Counted from the stretch's first letter, positions 33,778 to 42,524 are shown. The stretch: DNA of 64,000 nt from JAFDWR01 sp038216655 (GCA_038216655.1 JBBQPZ010000003.1:1-64000), one strand, 5' to 3'. The notes: generated by a model not told the origin, from the letters alone. Numbers and translations: made by a program.

Positions 33778-34197
33778 CTACTCCTTCTTCAGAACCAACT
33801 TGTAATGGGCATCTTTCCCGCTACCCTTCGACAGGTCGGGCGCGTTCATCGTCTTTCCGTCGGCTGCGACTTCGAAGACCATCGGCTTGTCGCTCTTGGT
33901 CGAGCCCTTACCGTCCATGCCCATCACTTTGGTGACGGCCAGGGTCACTTTGTTGCCGTCCACGGTGTAGGTTCCCTCGACGGGAAAGAGGAGCGTTCCG
34001 GAGAAGGTCTTGTCGGCTTTCAACTCAAACGAGATCGCCTTGGCGAAGCCCTCGGCCATCTTCGCTCCCATATCGTTTTCGTAACCTGAGTCGACGACCA
34101 CCGAGCCAGTCCACTTACCGACCACGTTGCCACCGGAGTGGCAACCCATCACGACGCAGAGCATTAGCCCAAAGACGGCAAGCAAAGAGGCACGCAT
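33778..34197 (-). CDS. small lipocalin-like lipoprotein
   Basis: 139 residues. Lipoprotein signal (SLLAVFGLMLCVVMGC, Cys at 19), then VVGKWTGSVVVDSGY, FELKADKTFSGTL, VEGTYTVDGNKVTLAV and a basic end. This 'G-x-W-x-G ... F-x-L-x-x-D-x-T-F ... G-T-Y-x-x-x-G-N-x-V-T' order is that of small beta-barrel lipocalin-like proteins. It is one of at least four related genes: 34264-34680, 34700-35170 and 54033-54485 share the pattern, and 20620-21066 partly. Envelope role unknown. Confidence 0.65.
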   Translation of the reverse strand: MRASLLAVFGLMLCVVMGCHSGGNVVGKWTGSVVVDSGYENDMGAKMAEGFAKAISFELKADKTFSGTLLFPVEGTYTVDGNKVTLAVTKVMGMDGKGSTKSDKPMVFEVAADGKTMNAPDLSKGSGKDAHYKLVLKKE

Positions 34198-34263
34198 GCC
34201 TTAGTATAAGAGCGATTCGGCCTCGCCCCGCTGCCGTTTAATTGTGACTTGCGCGTGGTGAAC

Positions 34264-34680
34264 TCAACGGTCTCGCTGAAGCACGAGCGTGTAGTGGTGA
34301 GGTTGCCCTGCATCGACGGGTAAATCCCGCCCCGAGATCGTATTGCCATCGGGTGAAAGCTGCAGCAAGCTTGGCGCACTGTCCTTCACGTCGTGGATGC
34401 CTCGCATGGTGGGGGTTAGGGTGACCGTAGAACCTGAAAGCATATAGGTTCCGCTCGCGTCTTCAAGGTTTGCCAAAAAACCGCAGCTAAACTTCCCGCC
34501 TTCTCGAAATTCGATAGAACCCGGACGAAGCGCGATGTTGACGCCGTCAAATCCAGGATCCGTCTCAAAACCTGGATCTGGCAAAATCGCGCAATGCCAT
34601 GTGCCCTTCAGGTCTACCGGTCTTAGCCACACGAAGGCGCACGCTGTCAGGGCCGCGAGAGCCGGGAGTAGGGTGCGCAT
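34264..34680 (-). CDS. small secreted lipocalin-like protein
   Basis: 138 residues. Hydrophobic leader MRTLLPALAALTACAFVWL with a Cys at 14 that is not followed by a good lipobox, then DLKGTWHCAILPDPGFET, IEFREGGKFSCGFLANL, ASGTYMLSGSTVTLTP and YTLVLQRDR. Same plan as the gene downstream (33778-34197), so probably a tandem duplicate. Confidence 0.6.
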   Translation of the reverse strand: MRTLLPALAALTACAFVWLRPVDLKGTWHCAILPDPGFETDPGFDGVNIALRPGSIEFREGGKFSCGFLANLEDASGTYMLSGSTVTLTPTMRGIHDVKDSAPSLLQLSPDGNTISGRDLPVDAGQPHHYTLVLQRDR

Positions 34681-34699
34681 AGCTCAGTATAAGAGAGTT

Positions 34700-35170
34700 T
34701 TAGCTTTGGTCCAGCTTCCGTTTCGTGAATAGCTGTCGGCCTATGAGCGGGCCGAGGTCCATCGAAGGTCCGGTGAGGGTGGTGTCGTTGTCTCCGAGAT
34801 CGAGGAAGAACGGGTGGCTGAACGCAGTTCGAATGTCGTCCTTTGGCAGAACCTTCAAGTTCAGCGTCTGCTGGTCGAGCTCGCTCGGAAGTTGGTAGTC
34901 GATCTTTCCGACCTGGAAGGTGAGGCGGCTCTTTGCCAGCTTCCACGTCCCGGTCACGTCGAAGTTCTGGGCGGTGTTCTCGAGGTGGAGCTGATACTTC
35001 TGGTTCCCGAACAGGCGAAGGAAGCCCTTGAAGGGCTGAATTCCCGTCTTCGTTGGCGAGTCTAGCGCGAATTCACCTCCCCAGAGTCCCATCATCGCTT
35101 GCGTGCGCTTGGAGGCGACGCATCCGAATGCGAGCAGGCAGGCGGCCAGCAAGATGAGCGCGCGTTTCAT
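34700..35170 (-). CDS. small lipoprotein of the lipocalin-like group
   Basis: 156 residues. Lipobox ACLLAFGC (Cys at 17), then MMGLWGGEFALDSP, KGFLRLFGNQKYQLHLENT, VTGTWKLAKSRLTFQVG and a C-terminal half with LPSELDQQTLNLKVLPKDD. The start ATG overlaps the queE stop (ATGA), so its translation is tied to queE, though no functional link is obvious. Confidence 0.6.
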   Translation of the reverse strand: MKRALILLAACLLAFGCVASKRTQAMMGLWGGEFALDSPTKTGIQPFKGFLRLFGNQKYQLHLENTAQNFDVTGTWKLAKSRLTFQVGKIDYQLPSELDQQTLNLKVLPKDDIRTAFSHPFFLDLGDNDTTLTGPSMDLGPLIGRQLFTKRKLDQS

Positions 35171-35883
35171 GTTCCTCGAGTGTGACCGAATAGGTCAACG
35201 TGAAGGCGCGGGGCGAGCCGCCAGCCTCGCTGGAGGCAGGTTGCCACGAGAGCCCTCTGGCGTTCTTGGAGAACCGCGCTATCGGTTCCTTCCGGCATCA
35301 GGAGAATCCTGTCCGGACTCACGTGCGGAAGACCTGCGAGGACGTCGTCGATTTCGGCGAAGTCTTCCGGGCGGCGGGGGTCAACCACGAACTTGAGTTG
35401 GACGTCGTAGGCTTCGATCAGCCGTTTGAGCGGCTTCCGATCAAGTCGGGCGGCCTCGTGGCGCTCGCGCCAGCCAGATTCGGGGTTGGGCGTTGAGTTT
35501 GCGAGTTTGGGCGAGATCGACATCAGGTCGCAGGCGACTCTCCGGAATACGGTGCCCGCAGTCTCGATCGTGATGATCTTATCCCTCAACTTGAGTTCTC
35601 GGGTGAGCTCCTCGATGGGGTCGAAGAGCATCGGCTCGCCCCCAGTGAGGACGACGTGGCGAATGTCCGATTCGCTGACCTTGGCGAGGATCGCGTCGAG
35701 GGTGAGCATGGGGCCCTCGGGGTTCCAACTTGCGTAGGGCGTATCGCACCAGGTGCAGCGCAGGTTGCATCCGCTGACGCGCACGAAGGTCGACGGCACG
35801 CCCATCCAAATCCCCTCTCCTTGGAGGCTGGTGAAGATCTCCGCGATGCGGAGCTTGGCGGCCAACGGCGCGGGTTTGGCCAT
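35167..35883 (-). CDS. queE: 7-carboxy-7-deazaguanine synthase (radical SAM)
   Basis: 238 residues. Radical-SAM cysteine loop CNLRCTWC with the preceding FTSLQGEG and VRVSGC that mark QueE, then HVVLTGGEPML and TIETAGTVF. It rearranges 6-carboxytetrahydropterin to 7-carboxy-7-deazaguanine on the way to queuosine or 7-deazaguanine DNA marks. QueC, the next enzyme, is encoded upstream on the same strand (36374-37048), separated by a repeat-filled gap. No tgt or dpd genes are seen here. Confidence 0.88.
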   Translation of the reverse strand: MAKPAPLAAKLRIAEIFTSLQGEGIWMGVPSTFVRVSGCNLRCTWCDTPYASWNPEGPMLTLDAILAKVSESDIRHVVLTGGEPMLFDPIEELTRELKLRDKIITIETAGTVFRRVACDLMSISPKLANSTPNPESGWRERHEAARLDRKPLKRLIEAYDVQLKFVVDPRRPEDFAEIDDVLAGLPHVSPDRILLMPEGTDSAVLQERQRALVATCLQRGWRLAPRLHVDLFGHTRGT

Positions 35884-36160
35884 GGGGTTCAGTTTACTTG
35901 GCCGCCTTATCCATGGTTGACGATCCGGGACCTCTCTTCACCAACGGCACGGACTGCAAGAATGTGCACACGTCGTTAGGTTCAAATTTCCATCTCTTGG
36001 CACCGAATGCAGGAATGATTTGGCCGATTTTGAACCTAAATTCGTGGTTTCAGTGAATTCCTGAAATTCCTGCGCCCTAATGAGGTTTTACGCTGTGGTT
36101 TAAGATTCTTGTCTGCATATTGTATTGACCTCCTCGTGCCCAAGGAGTCAACCAGGATTG
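35884..36160. other. upstream region of queE, no gene seen
   Basis: About 280 AT-richer bases. On the minus strand a GGAGGT at 36130-36135 precedes an ATG at about 36121 that opens only 13 codons, so a leader peptide is possible but unsupported. Nothing else recognised. Confidence 0.35.
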
Positions 36161-36373
36161 TTGTTCGCGGACGGGTTTATTGGTTTGCGTTTTAGCCTCA
36201 GGGTTGGGCTTGGCGGCGTGAGGTCAGTTTCGGGCGAGTTAACCGTGAGGCATGCGAGTTTGTTAGCGGACGGGTTTGTAGGTTTGCGTTTTAGCCTCAG
36301 GGTTTGGCTTGGCGTCGTGAGGTCAGTCGGGGTGGGTTAACCCTGAGGCATACGAGTTTGTTCGCGGATGGCA
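36161..36373. repeat. tandem ~98-bp repeat with internal inverted repeat, between queC and queE
   Basis: Unit starts near TTGTTCGCGGACGGGTTT at 36161 and recurs at 36260; a third copy begins at 36358 and is cut by the queC 3' end. Copies 1 and 2 agree closely. Each unit contains GCCTCAGGGTT and, about 35 bases on, its reverse complement AACCCTGAGGC (one mismatch in copy 1), so each can fold into an 11-bp stem. Confidence 0.8.
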
Positions 36374-37048
36374 TCAGGGAAGCGCCGGATCGATCATTCC
36401 CAAGTCCGCGAACGCCTTCTGCCGGATCAAGCAGGAGTCGCAGTGACCGCATGCCTTGCCGTCGACGGGGTCGTAGCAGGAGTGGGTTAGGCCGTAATCG
36501 ACCCCGAGCGACAGCCCGCGCGTGATGATCTGAGCCTTGGTCATGTCGATCAGCGGCGCGTGCAGCCGGATTGGATGCCCCTCGACGCCCGCCTTGGTCG
36601 CCAGCGCCGCCATCCGCTCGAATGACTCGAGATACTCCGGGCGGCAGTCGGGGTAGCCACTGTAGTCCACCGCGTTCACGCCGACGAAGATGTCCTCCGC
36701 TCCTACGACCTCGGCGAAGCCGAGGGCGATGGAGAGCATGATCGTGTTTCGCGCGGGGACGTAGGTGATGGGGATGTCGGCCTCCATCTCCGAGACCTCG
36801 CGGTCCTTGGGGACGTCGATGTCGGCGGTCAGGGCGGAGCCGCCAAAGGCGTCTAAGGAGACCGAGACGAAGCGGTGGTCGGTGACTCCTGCTGCCAAGG
36901 CCACGCGCTTCGCGGCTTCAATCTCCACGATGTGGCGCTGCCTGTAGAGGATGGTCAGGGCCAATGCTTCAAAGCGCAAAGACTGCGCGATCGCGAGGAC
37001 GGTCGCGGAATCCAGCCCGCCGCTGAGGAGAATCACCGCTTTCGGCAT
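36374..37048 (-). CDS. queC: 7-cyano-7-deazaguanine (preQ0) synthase
   Basis: 224 residues. PP-loop ATPase SGGLDSATVL, YVPARNTIMLSIALGFAEV, VNAVDYSGYPDCRPEY, then the zinc site CYDPVDGKACGHCDSC. Converts carboxy-deazaguanine to preQ0 with ammonia and ATP. Directly follows, on the opposite strand, the flagellar run (flgF starts 114 bases away, divergent). Confidence 0.9.
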   Translation of the reverse strand: MPKAVILLSGGLDSATVLAIAQSLRFEALALTILYRQRHIVEIEAAKRVALAAGVTDHRFVSVSLDAFGGSALTADIDVPKDREVSEMEADIPITYVPARNTIMLSIALGFAEVVGAEDIFVGVNAVDYSGYPDCRPEYLESFERMAALATKAGVEGHPIRLHAPLIDMTKAQIITRGLSLGVDYGLTHSCYDPVDGKACGHCDSCLIRQKAFADLGMIDPALP

Positions 37049-37161
37049 ATCGAAGATTGTGACGGATGAACCTGAAACTTCGGGATTCGCAGAAACTTAA
37101 AGTCGATTGCGAAGTTAGCGCTCTAATCCCGGCAAAGATGCGTGCCGATTCTGAAAGTGAG

Positions 37162-37890
37162 ATGAACCGAGGCATTAATGCGACGGCGAGTGGAATGATG
37201 GCCAGCGAACGCTGGATGGAAGTCACCGCCAACAACCTAGCCAACGTGGGAACCAACGGGTTCAAGCGCGACGGCGTGCAGTTCACCGATCTCTACGACC
37301 GACAACTCGTGTCGCAGGGTGGGAATGGCAAGCCGATCGGTTCGATCAGCTCGGGTATCGCCGGCCTCTCCGGCTACACGATCATGCAGCGCGGAGTCAT
37401 CAACGCGTCGGGCAACCCGCTTGATGTCGCGATTGAATCCGAGAAAGGTCTCTTCGCCGTCGATACGGGCGGAAAGACGCTGTACACCCGAGACGGCACG
37501 TTTGGCGTCAACTCCAAGCGTGAGCTCATCGTCCCCAGCGGCGCGAAGGTGCTCGACACGTCGGGCAATCCGATCCTGCTCCCCAACGGCCAAATTCAAA
37601 TTGGCAAGAACGGAGCGATCGCTGTGGATGGCAAGAAGGTCGCGACGATCGGCGTTTGGGACGGCACGTTCCTGAAAGCTGGCGCGAACTTGTTTACCGT
37701 GAAGGGTCAGGCGACGGTGCTTGATTCCGATTCCGCCCAGGTCCGCCAAGGCGCGACCGAAGGCTCCAATGTCAACTCAGTGGACGAGATGATGGCGATC
37801 ATTAACATCGGCCGCTCCTACGAACTCGCGCAGAAATCCATGACCCAACAGGACGAACTGACGCAAAAACTCATCCAAGTTCTTCAGTAA
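37162..37890 (+). CDS. flgF: flagellar basal-body rod protein FlgF
   Basis: 242 residues from ATG 37162 (MNRGINATASGMMASERWMEV, standard flagellar rod start). N-terminal helix with TANNLANVGTNGFKRDGVQF, middle domain with DVAIESEKGLFAVDTGGKTLYTRDG, and C-terminal helix VNSVDEMMAIINIGRSYELAQKSM. Shorter than FlgG and with the FlgF-type middle; assignment to FlgF rather than FlgG rests on length and gene order. First gene of the flagellar run; its proximal rod role is known for the family. Confidence 0.78.
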   Translation: MNRGINATASGMMASERWMEVTANNLANVGTNGFKRDGVQFTDLYDRQLVSQGGNGKPIGSISSGIAGLSGYTIMQRGVINASGNPLDVAIESEKGLFAVDTGGKTLYTRDGTFGVNSKRELIVPSGAKVLDTSGNPILLPNGQIQIGKNGAIAVDGKKVATIGVWDGTFLKAGANLFTVKGQATVLDSDSAQVRQGATEGSNVNSVDEMMAIINIGRSYELAQKSMTQQDELTQKLIQVLQ

Positions 37891-38112
37891 GTTATCGAAA
37901 CGCTGGCCCCTGACTCGCTTCCTCGGAAGCGGAAACGGGAGGCACGCCCGAAGCGACGGACTGCGCACGGGCAAGATAGCTCACGGAAGGCACGACCGGG
38001 AAGCGAGAGCAAGAGAGCTCGAACGACCCAGAAAGACTGCGGGGAATACGTTCCTCGGGCGGCATCACCGCGCCCGAATCGTACGCCCAGCAACCTGAGA
38101 AACAAGCCTGCC

Positions 38113-38898
38113 ATGATGCGATCCCTTAATACCGCAGCGACCGGAATGGTCGCCCAACAGATGAACCTAGACGTCATCGCCAATAACCTTTCGAACGTCA
38201 ATACGACCGGGTTCAAAGGCCAACGCGCTGAATTCCAGGATCTGATGTATCAGACCTACAAGATCTCCGGCGCGGAGACCGGCGGCAGTAGCACCACGCC
38301 CGCGCCGGCCCAGATCGGTTTGGGTTCCGCCTTTGCCGCCAATGCCACCGACTTCAGCCCTGGCCCGCTCCAATCGACGAGCAGCCCGCTCGACGTCGCG
38401 ATCAACGGCGACGGCTTCTTCCAGGTCCAGCGCCCGGACGGCATCGCATACACCCGCGACGGTTCGTTCCGCCGTGACGCCAACGGTTTGCTCGTGACGA
38501 CCGACGGGTATCCCGTCGTCCCCGAAGTCACGATCCCCGCTGGTGCGAGCGCGATCGACATCTCCGAGAACGGTGTGGTCAGTGCGATCCTCCCGGGAAG
38601 CAGCGACCCGCAGACTCTGCAATCGATTCAGATCGCGATGTTCGCAAACCCGGGGGGGCTGACCCGCGTCGGTCAAAACCTCTACACGAAGGGCGGTGCC
38701 TCTGGTGAGCCCGTAGTCGGCACTCCGGGTGAGAACGGCATCGGCAGCCTCCGCGCCAACAACTTGGAAGGCTCGAACGTGCAGGTCGTGGACGAGATGG
38801 TGAAGATGATCTCCGCCCAGCGCGCCTATGAGATCAACTCGAAGGCCATCCAGACCGCCGACGAAATGCTCCAGACCACCAACAACCTGAAGCGATAA
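38113..38898 (+). CDS. flgG: flagellar basal-body distal rod protein FlgG
   Basis: 261 residues. MMRSLNTAATGMVAQQMNLDV and IANNLSNVNTTGFKG start the protein, GDGFFQVQRPDG and AYTRDGSFRRDANG are in the middle, and the end has LEGSNVQVVDEMVKMISAQRAYEINSKAIQT. Forms the distal rod outside the MS ring. The 222 bases between flgF and flgG hold no gene. Confidence 0.88.
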   Translation: MMRSLNTAATGMVAQQMNLDVIANNLSNVNTTGFKGQRAEFQDLMYQTYKISGAETGGSSTTPAPAQIGLGSAFAANATDFSPGPLQSTSSPLDVAINGDGFFQVQRPDGIAYTRDGSFRRDANGLLVTTDGYPVVPEVTIPAGASAIDISENGVVSAILPGSSDPQTLQSIQIAMFANPGGLTRVGQNLYTKGGASGEPVVGTPGENGIGSLRANNLEGSNVQVVDEMVKMISAQRAYEINSKAIQTADEMLQTTNNLKR

Positions 38899-38900
38899 CC

Positions 38901-40097
38901 ATGCTCTTAACTCTTCTCGCCGCCGTCACGCTCGCCCCCGTCACCCTCTCGGTGCACGTGGAAGGCGAAGGGTACATGCGCTTTGCCCACGAGGGCCGAG
39001 TCGTGTATGCGACCCAGGCCACGCTTCACGTCGAAGGCGAGCATCTGCTCGCCGGAAAGGACGTCGAGCTTCTTCCCAACGTCGCGGTTCCCAACGGGAC
39101 CGAGGCGGTCGAGATCGACCTCGAAGGTTCTGTCTTGGCGGTGATGGGAGGCAAGAAGTATCCCGTCGCCCACCTCGTGCTCGCGTTGTTCCCGAAGGGT
39201 TCGGCCTTGACGCCGCAGGGTTCATTCCTGCTTGCGGCCGATCGCGCTTCGCTTGGAAACCCGGGCGACGGGACGAACGGTGTGATTCGAGTCGACGGCG
39301 CACCTAAGCCGATCAAGCAAGCGGCGGTCCCAACTCAGACTCAGACTCCAACTCAGACTCGGACGAGCCCCCAAGTCCACGCCAGCACCAACCGCAAGTA
39401 CGCGGATGGCGAGGCGGAGATCCAGATCCATCAGACGTCAACGGTGGCGGGAGAGAGTTTCACGCTCGCTGAGATCGCGGACATCGGCGCGAATCCGGAG
39501 CTTGCCGCGAAGCTTGGCCCGATTGACCTGGGCCGCTCGCCCGCCGTCGGCGTCCAGCGGGGCATCGATCGCAATTTCATCATGAGCAAGATTCGGAACA
39601 CGGGGATGAAGCCGGAGGGTCTCTCGATCTCTTGTCCGAGCAGCGCTCAGATCCTCCGGGCCTGCCAGAAGGTAGACAAGGCGCAGCTCCTCGAAGCCGC
39701 GACGGCGGCGGTGAAGGAGCAGCTCGGCATCGACATGCCGATGCGAGTTACCAACGACGTCCCCGACGCCACCGTGCCTCCTGGACAGCTTGAGCTCCGT
39801 GCCGCGAACGCGATCAAGGGAACCAACGGGATCACCCTGATGATCGACATCCGCGTGGATGACAAGCATTTTACAAGCCGCAATCTCCTCCTCTCGCCAG
39901 TGGCGGGAACTGGAATCGGCGTCCGGATGGGGCAGGCGGTCAAGATCGTCGTCCGCGTCAAGGGCGCATCCGTCGAGATCGGCGGCAAGACCCGAGGCGC
40001 CGCCTGGGTCGGACAGACCGTGACCGTCGTGACCGACACCGGCGCCGTGAAGACGGGCGTCGTCACTGGCCCCGACACCGTCGAGGTGAAGCTATGA
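38901..40097 (+). CDS. flgA: FlgA P-ring chaperone with an extra N-terminal FlgG-like domain
   Basis: 398 residues, much longer than usual FlgA (about 220-240). The C-terminal ~230 residues are FlgA: a SAF domain (AGESFTLAEIADIG, SPAVGVQRGIDRNFIMSKI, then VGTG-type VRVKG..VEIGG) and a C-terminal segment ending VGQTVTVVTDTGAVKTGVV. Residues ~15-135 resemble the middle domain of the FlgG just upstream: VHVEGEGYMRF against AINGDGFFQV, then LLAGKDVELLPNVAVPNG against VTTDGYPVVPEVTIPAG, and VEIDLEGSVLAVMGG against IDISENGVVSAILPG. A Thr/Gln linker (TQTQTPTQTRTS) joins them. The start is ATG 38901, two bases after flgG. FlgA chaperones FlgI in the periplasm. Confidence 0.85.
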   Translation: MLLTLLAAVTLAPVTLSVHVEGEGYMRFAHEGRVVYATQATLHVEGEHLLAGKDVELLPNVAVPNGTEAVEIDLEGSVLAVMGGKKYPVAHLVLALFPKGSALTPQGSFLLAADRASLGNPGDGTNGVIRVDGAPKPIKQAAVPTQTQTPTQTRTSPQVHASTNRKYADGEAEIQIHQTSTVAGESFTLAEIADIGANPELAAKLGPIDLGRSPAVGVQRGIDRNFIMSKIRNTGMKPEGLSISCPSSAQILRACQKVDKAQLLEAATAAVKEQLGIDMPMRVTNDVPDATVPPGQLELRAANAIKGTNGITLMIDIRVDDKHFTSRNLLLSPVAGTGIGVRMGQAVKIVVRVKGASVEIGGKTRGAAWVGQTVTVVTDTGAVKTGVVTGPDTVEVKL

Positions 40098-40699
40098 AAA
40101 AGAACCTAATTCTCGCCTTGTCCCTCTTGCCGTTCGCGGCCTCCGCGCAACTGGTCAAGAGCGAAGACAACGAAGGCTCCCTCGTCCCGCAGAAGTACGT
40201 CAACCCGATGGTCGATCACGTCGCCGCCAATGTCGGCGACATTCTGACCATCGTGGTGGACGAGTCCTCAAGCGCCAGCCTCACCGCCAACACCAAGGCG
40301 ACCAAGGCGGACTCGACGACCGTCCCCCTGCTCGGCGCGCTGAATATCCCGCTGATCGGGAGGTACTTGAATGCCGCCCAAGGTGGCGCGAACTCGAGCG
40401 TGGTCGGTACCGGAAGCACGGACCGAGCGGGCAAGTTCACCGCCAAGATCGCCGTCACCGTGAAGGAGGTTCTGCCGAACGGCAACCTCGTGATCGAGGG
40501 TGAGCGCGCGGTCAACGTCAACAAGGACCTGCAGATCTACAAGCTGAGCGGCATTATCCGCCGCGCCGATGTCCGCATCGACAACACCGTGCTCAGCGAG
40601 AACGTCGCCAGCGCCAAGATCACCACCGACGGCAAGGGCCTGATCGGCGATCGGCAGCGCAAGGGCATTCTGACTCGCCTCCTGGATTGGCTGTTCTAA
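40094..40699 (+). CDS. flgH: flagellar L-ring protein FlgH, without lipobox
   Basis: 201 residues, ATG overlapping the flgA stop (ATGA). A plain signal peptide (NLILALSLLPFAASAQ) is followed by VGDILTIVVDESSSASLTANT, VPLLGALNIP, GKFTAKIAVTVKEVLPNGNLVIEGER and a C-terminal RRADVRIDNTVLSENVASAKI. FlgH makes the outer-membrane bushing. In enterobacteria it is a lipoprotein; this one has no Cys at all, so it must anchor differently. Confidence 0.88.
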   Translation: MKKNLILALSLLPFAASAQLVKSEDNEGSLVPQKYVNPMVDHVAANVGDILTIVVDESSSASLTANTKATKADSTTVPLLGALNIPLIGRYLNAAQGGANSSVVGTGSTDRAGKFTAKIAVTVKEVLPNGNLVIEGERAVNVNKDLQIYKLSGIIRRADVRIDNTVLSENVASAKITTDGKGLIGDRQRKGILTRLLDWLF

Positions 40700-40701
40700 T
40701 C

Positions 40702-41955
40702 ATGCGAAACCTCATTTCCGCATCCCTTCTTGTCGGCCTCCTGGTCGTCCCCTCGGTGCTCGTCGCCCAGGGCGCGCCGCGAACGCCGACGGCTCCTCCG
40801 AGCACGGCCCCGCCGGTGAACACCGGCGCGGTCGAGCGGGCCAAGCAGCACGAAATCCGCCTCTCCGAAGAGCAGAAGCGCGACAGCGCGATCGCTACGG
40901 GCGAGAAGGACGGCATCGAGGTCCGCATCAAGGAGATCGCGCGCTTCCGAGGCATTCGCCCGAACCAGCTCATGGGCGTCGGTTTGGTGGTTGGCCTCGC
41001 TGGCACGGGCGACTCGCGAAAGAGCTCGGTGACGAACTCGATCGTCAGCAATTTGTTTAAGAATTTCGGCATAAACATCGACTCAACCCAGGTCGACATG
41101 AAGAACGTGGCGGCGGTGATGATCACCGCCGAACTCCCGCCTTTCGCCACCAACGGCTTGCCGATCGACGTCAGCGTCCAGTCGCTGGGCGACTCCAAGT
41201 CGCTTGCGGGTGGCACGCTGATCCAAGCTCCGCTCTACGCCGCAGGAGACCGTGAGACGGTCTATGCGATGGCCCAGGGTTCGATCAACCTAGGCGGCTT
41301 TGACGTCAGTGGCGGCGGCAGTAGCCAATCGAAGAATTTTGTGACCAGCGGCCGCATCCCCGGGGGAGCGTTCGTTCAGCGAGGCGCGCTGACCAAGGTG
41401 CTCTACGCCGATTCCAAGATGTATGTCGATCTCGACGCCGCTGACATGACGACCGCCCAACGCGTCGCCAATAGCATCGGCACCGCCTATCCGGGCCTCA
41501 AGCCGGTGGCGCTGAACGGCGGCACGATCGAAATCACCCTCCCCGCTGGCACCAGCGACGTCAACACGATGAGCCAGATCGAACAGGTTAAGGTCTTCGT
41601 CGACTCGACCGGCACGATCGTGGTGAACGAGAAGACGGGCACGATCGTCATGGGCGGCAATGTCCGCATCGGACCGGCGGTCATCGCTCACGGCTCCCTC
41701 AGCGTCCGGATCGACGAGGAAGTCTTGATCTCCCAGCCCGCGCCGTTCAGCAACGGCACCACGGTTGTGACGGGCCAGTCTTCGGTCGGTGCCTCAGAAG
41801 AGAAGGCTCAGGTGGCGACGATCGCCCCAACCACTACGGTGGCGGACCTCGCCCGCCTCTTCCAAACCCTCGAATTAAAAGCCGCCGACATCATCTCGAT
41901 CCTGCAGGGCCTCCGCCAGCAGGGTGCCCTCAAGGCAAGGATTATCACCCAGTGA
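40702..41955 (+). CDS. flgI: flagellar P-ring protein FlgI
   Basis: 417 residues from ATG 40702 (two bases after flgH). A signal peptide is followed by a ~45-residue Pro/Thr and Lys/Glu lead, then the mature family sequence: VRIKEIARFRGIRPNQLMGVGLVVGL split at the I-A-R, GTGDSRKSSVTNSIVSN, NVAAVMITAELPPFATNG and LGDSKSLAGGTLIQAPLYA. It ends with LARLFQTLELKAADIISILQGLRQ. Forms the peptidoglycan-level ring around the rod with FlgA's help. Confidence 0.9.
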   Translation: MRNLISASLLVGLLVVPSVLVAQGAPRTPTAPPSTAPPVNTGAVERAKQHEIRLSEEQKRDSAIATGEKDGIEVRIKEIARFRGIRPNQLMGVGLVVGLAGTGDSRKSSVTNSIVSNLFKNFGINIDSTQVDMKNVAAVMITAELPPFATNGLPIDVSVQSLGDSKSLAGGTLIQAPLYAAGDRETVYAMAQGSINLGGFDVSGGGSSQSKNFVTSGRIPGGAFVQRGALTKVLYADSKMYVDLDAADMTTAQRVANSIGTAYPGLKPVALNGGTIEITLPAGTSDVNTMSQIEQVKVFVDSTGTIVVNEKTGTIVMGGNVRIGPAVIAHGSLSVRIDEEVLISQPAPFSNGTTVVTGQSSVGASEEKAQVATIAPTTTVADLARLFQTLELKAADIISILQGLRQQGALKARIITQ

Positions 41956-42488
41956 GCTACTTAAACTCCGGTGTCCAAACCCTCGGTTTGCTGAGCGACA
42001 TGCAGCCCAAGCTGAAGACGCTCAAAAAGGCAACCGACGGCTTCGAAACTCTCTTCGTCAAGAATCTCCTCAGCGAAATGCGAAAGGGAATGAAAGAGGT
42101 CAACCTCGGCGGCGACAAGACCGGATCCGACATGTACAAAGACATGATGGATCAGGCGATCGCCGATAAGCTCTCCTCGAAGGGTTCGCTCGGCGTGGGG
42201 AAGCTTCTCTACAAGGACTTTGCACCGAAGGTCGTCGCGATCGAGCGTCAGCAGATGATCCGCGCGGCTCATGCCGGCACGTTGCCGGAAGGGAAGGGCT
42301 GGGTCCTCGGCAAGGATGCGCCCGCGACTAAGGCAGCGTCACCAAGCACGATGCCTGGCGATCTCCCGCCCGACCAGCAGACGCATCATCGCAACATCGT
42401 TTTGGGACTACCCGACCCTCCCGGCGGCGAGCTTCCGCCCCTCCCCACTCATCCCGAATTCATCCATCACCGCCCGGAATCGAATTGA
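41952..42488 (+). CDS. flgJ: FlgJ-type rod-binding protein
   Basis: 178 residues, GTG overlapping the flgI stop (GTGA). Rod-binding domain: ATDGFETLFVKNLLSEMRKG, GSDMYKDMMDQAIADKLSSKGSLGVG split around the middle, then a Pro/His-rich tail of ~80 residues. The muramidase domain of enterobacterial FlgJ is absent, as in many other bacteria, so a separate peptidoglycan hydrolase is needed. It caps the growing rod. Confidence 0.8.
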   Translation: MSYLNSGVQTLGLLSDMQPKLKTLKKATDGFETLFVKNLLSEMRKGMKEVNLGGDKTGSDMYKDMMDQAIADKLSSKGSLGVGKLLYKDFAPKVVAIERQQMIRAAHAGTLPEGKGWVLGKDAPATKAASPSTMPGDLPPDQQTHHRNIVLGLPDPPGGELPPLPTHPEFIHHRPESN

Positions 42489-42524
42489 TTCTGGCCCGAC
42501 CGTTCTGAAAAACTACGATCCATC

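Noticed and set aside
36125..36525. Short plus-strand frames in the tandem repeat near queC
   Set aside because: They are frames through the repeat units and antisense to queC.
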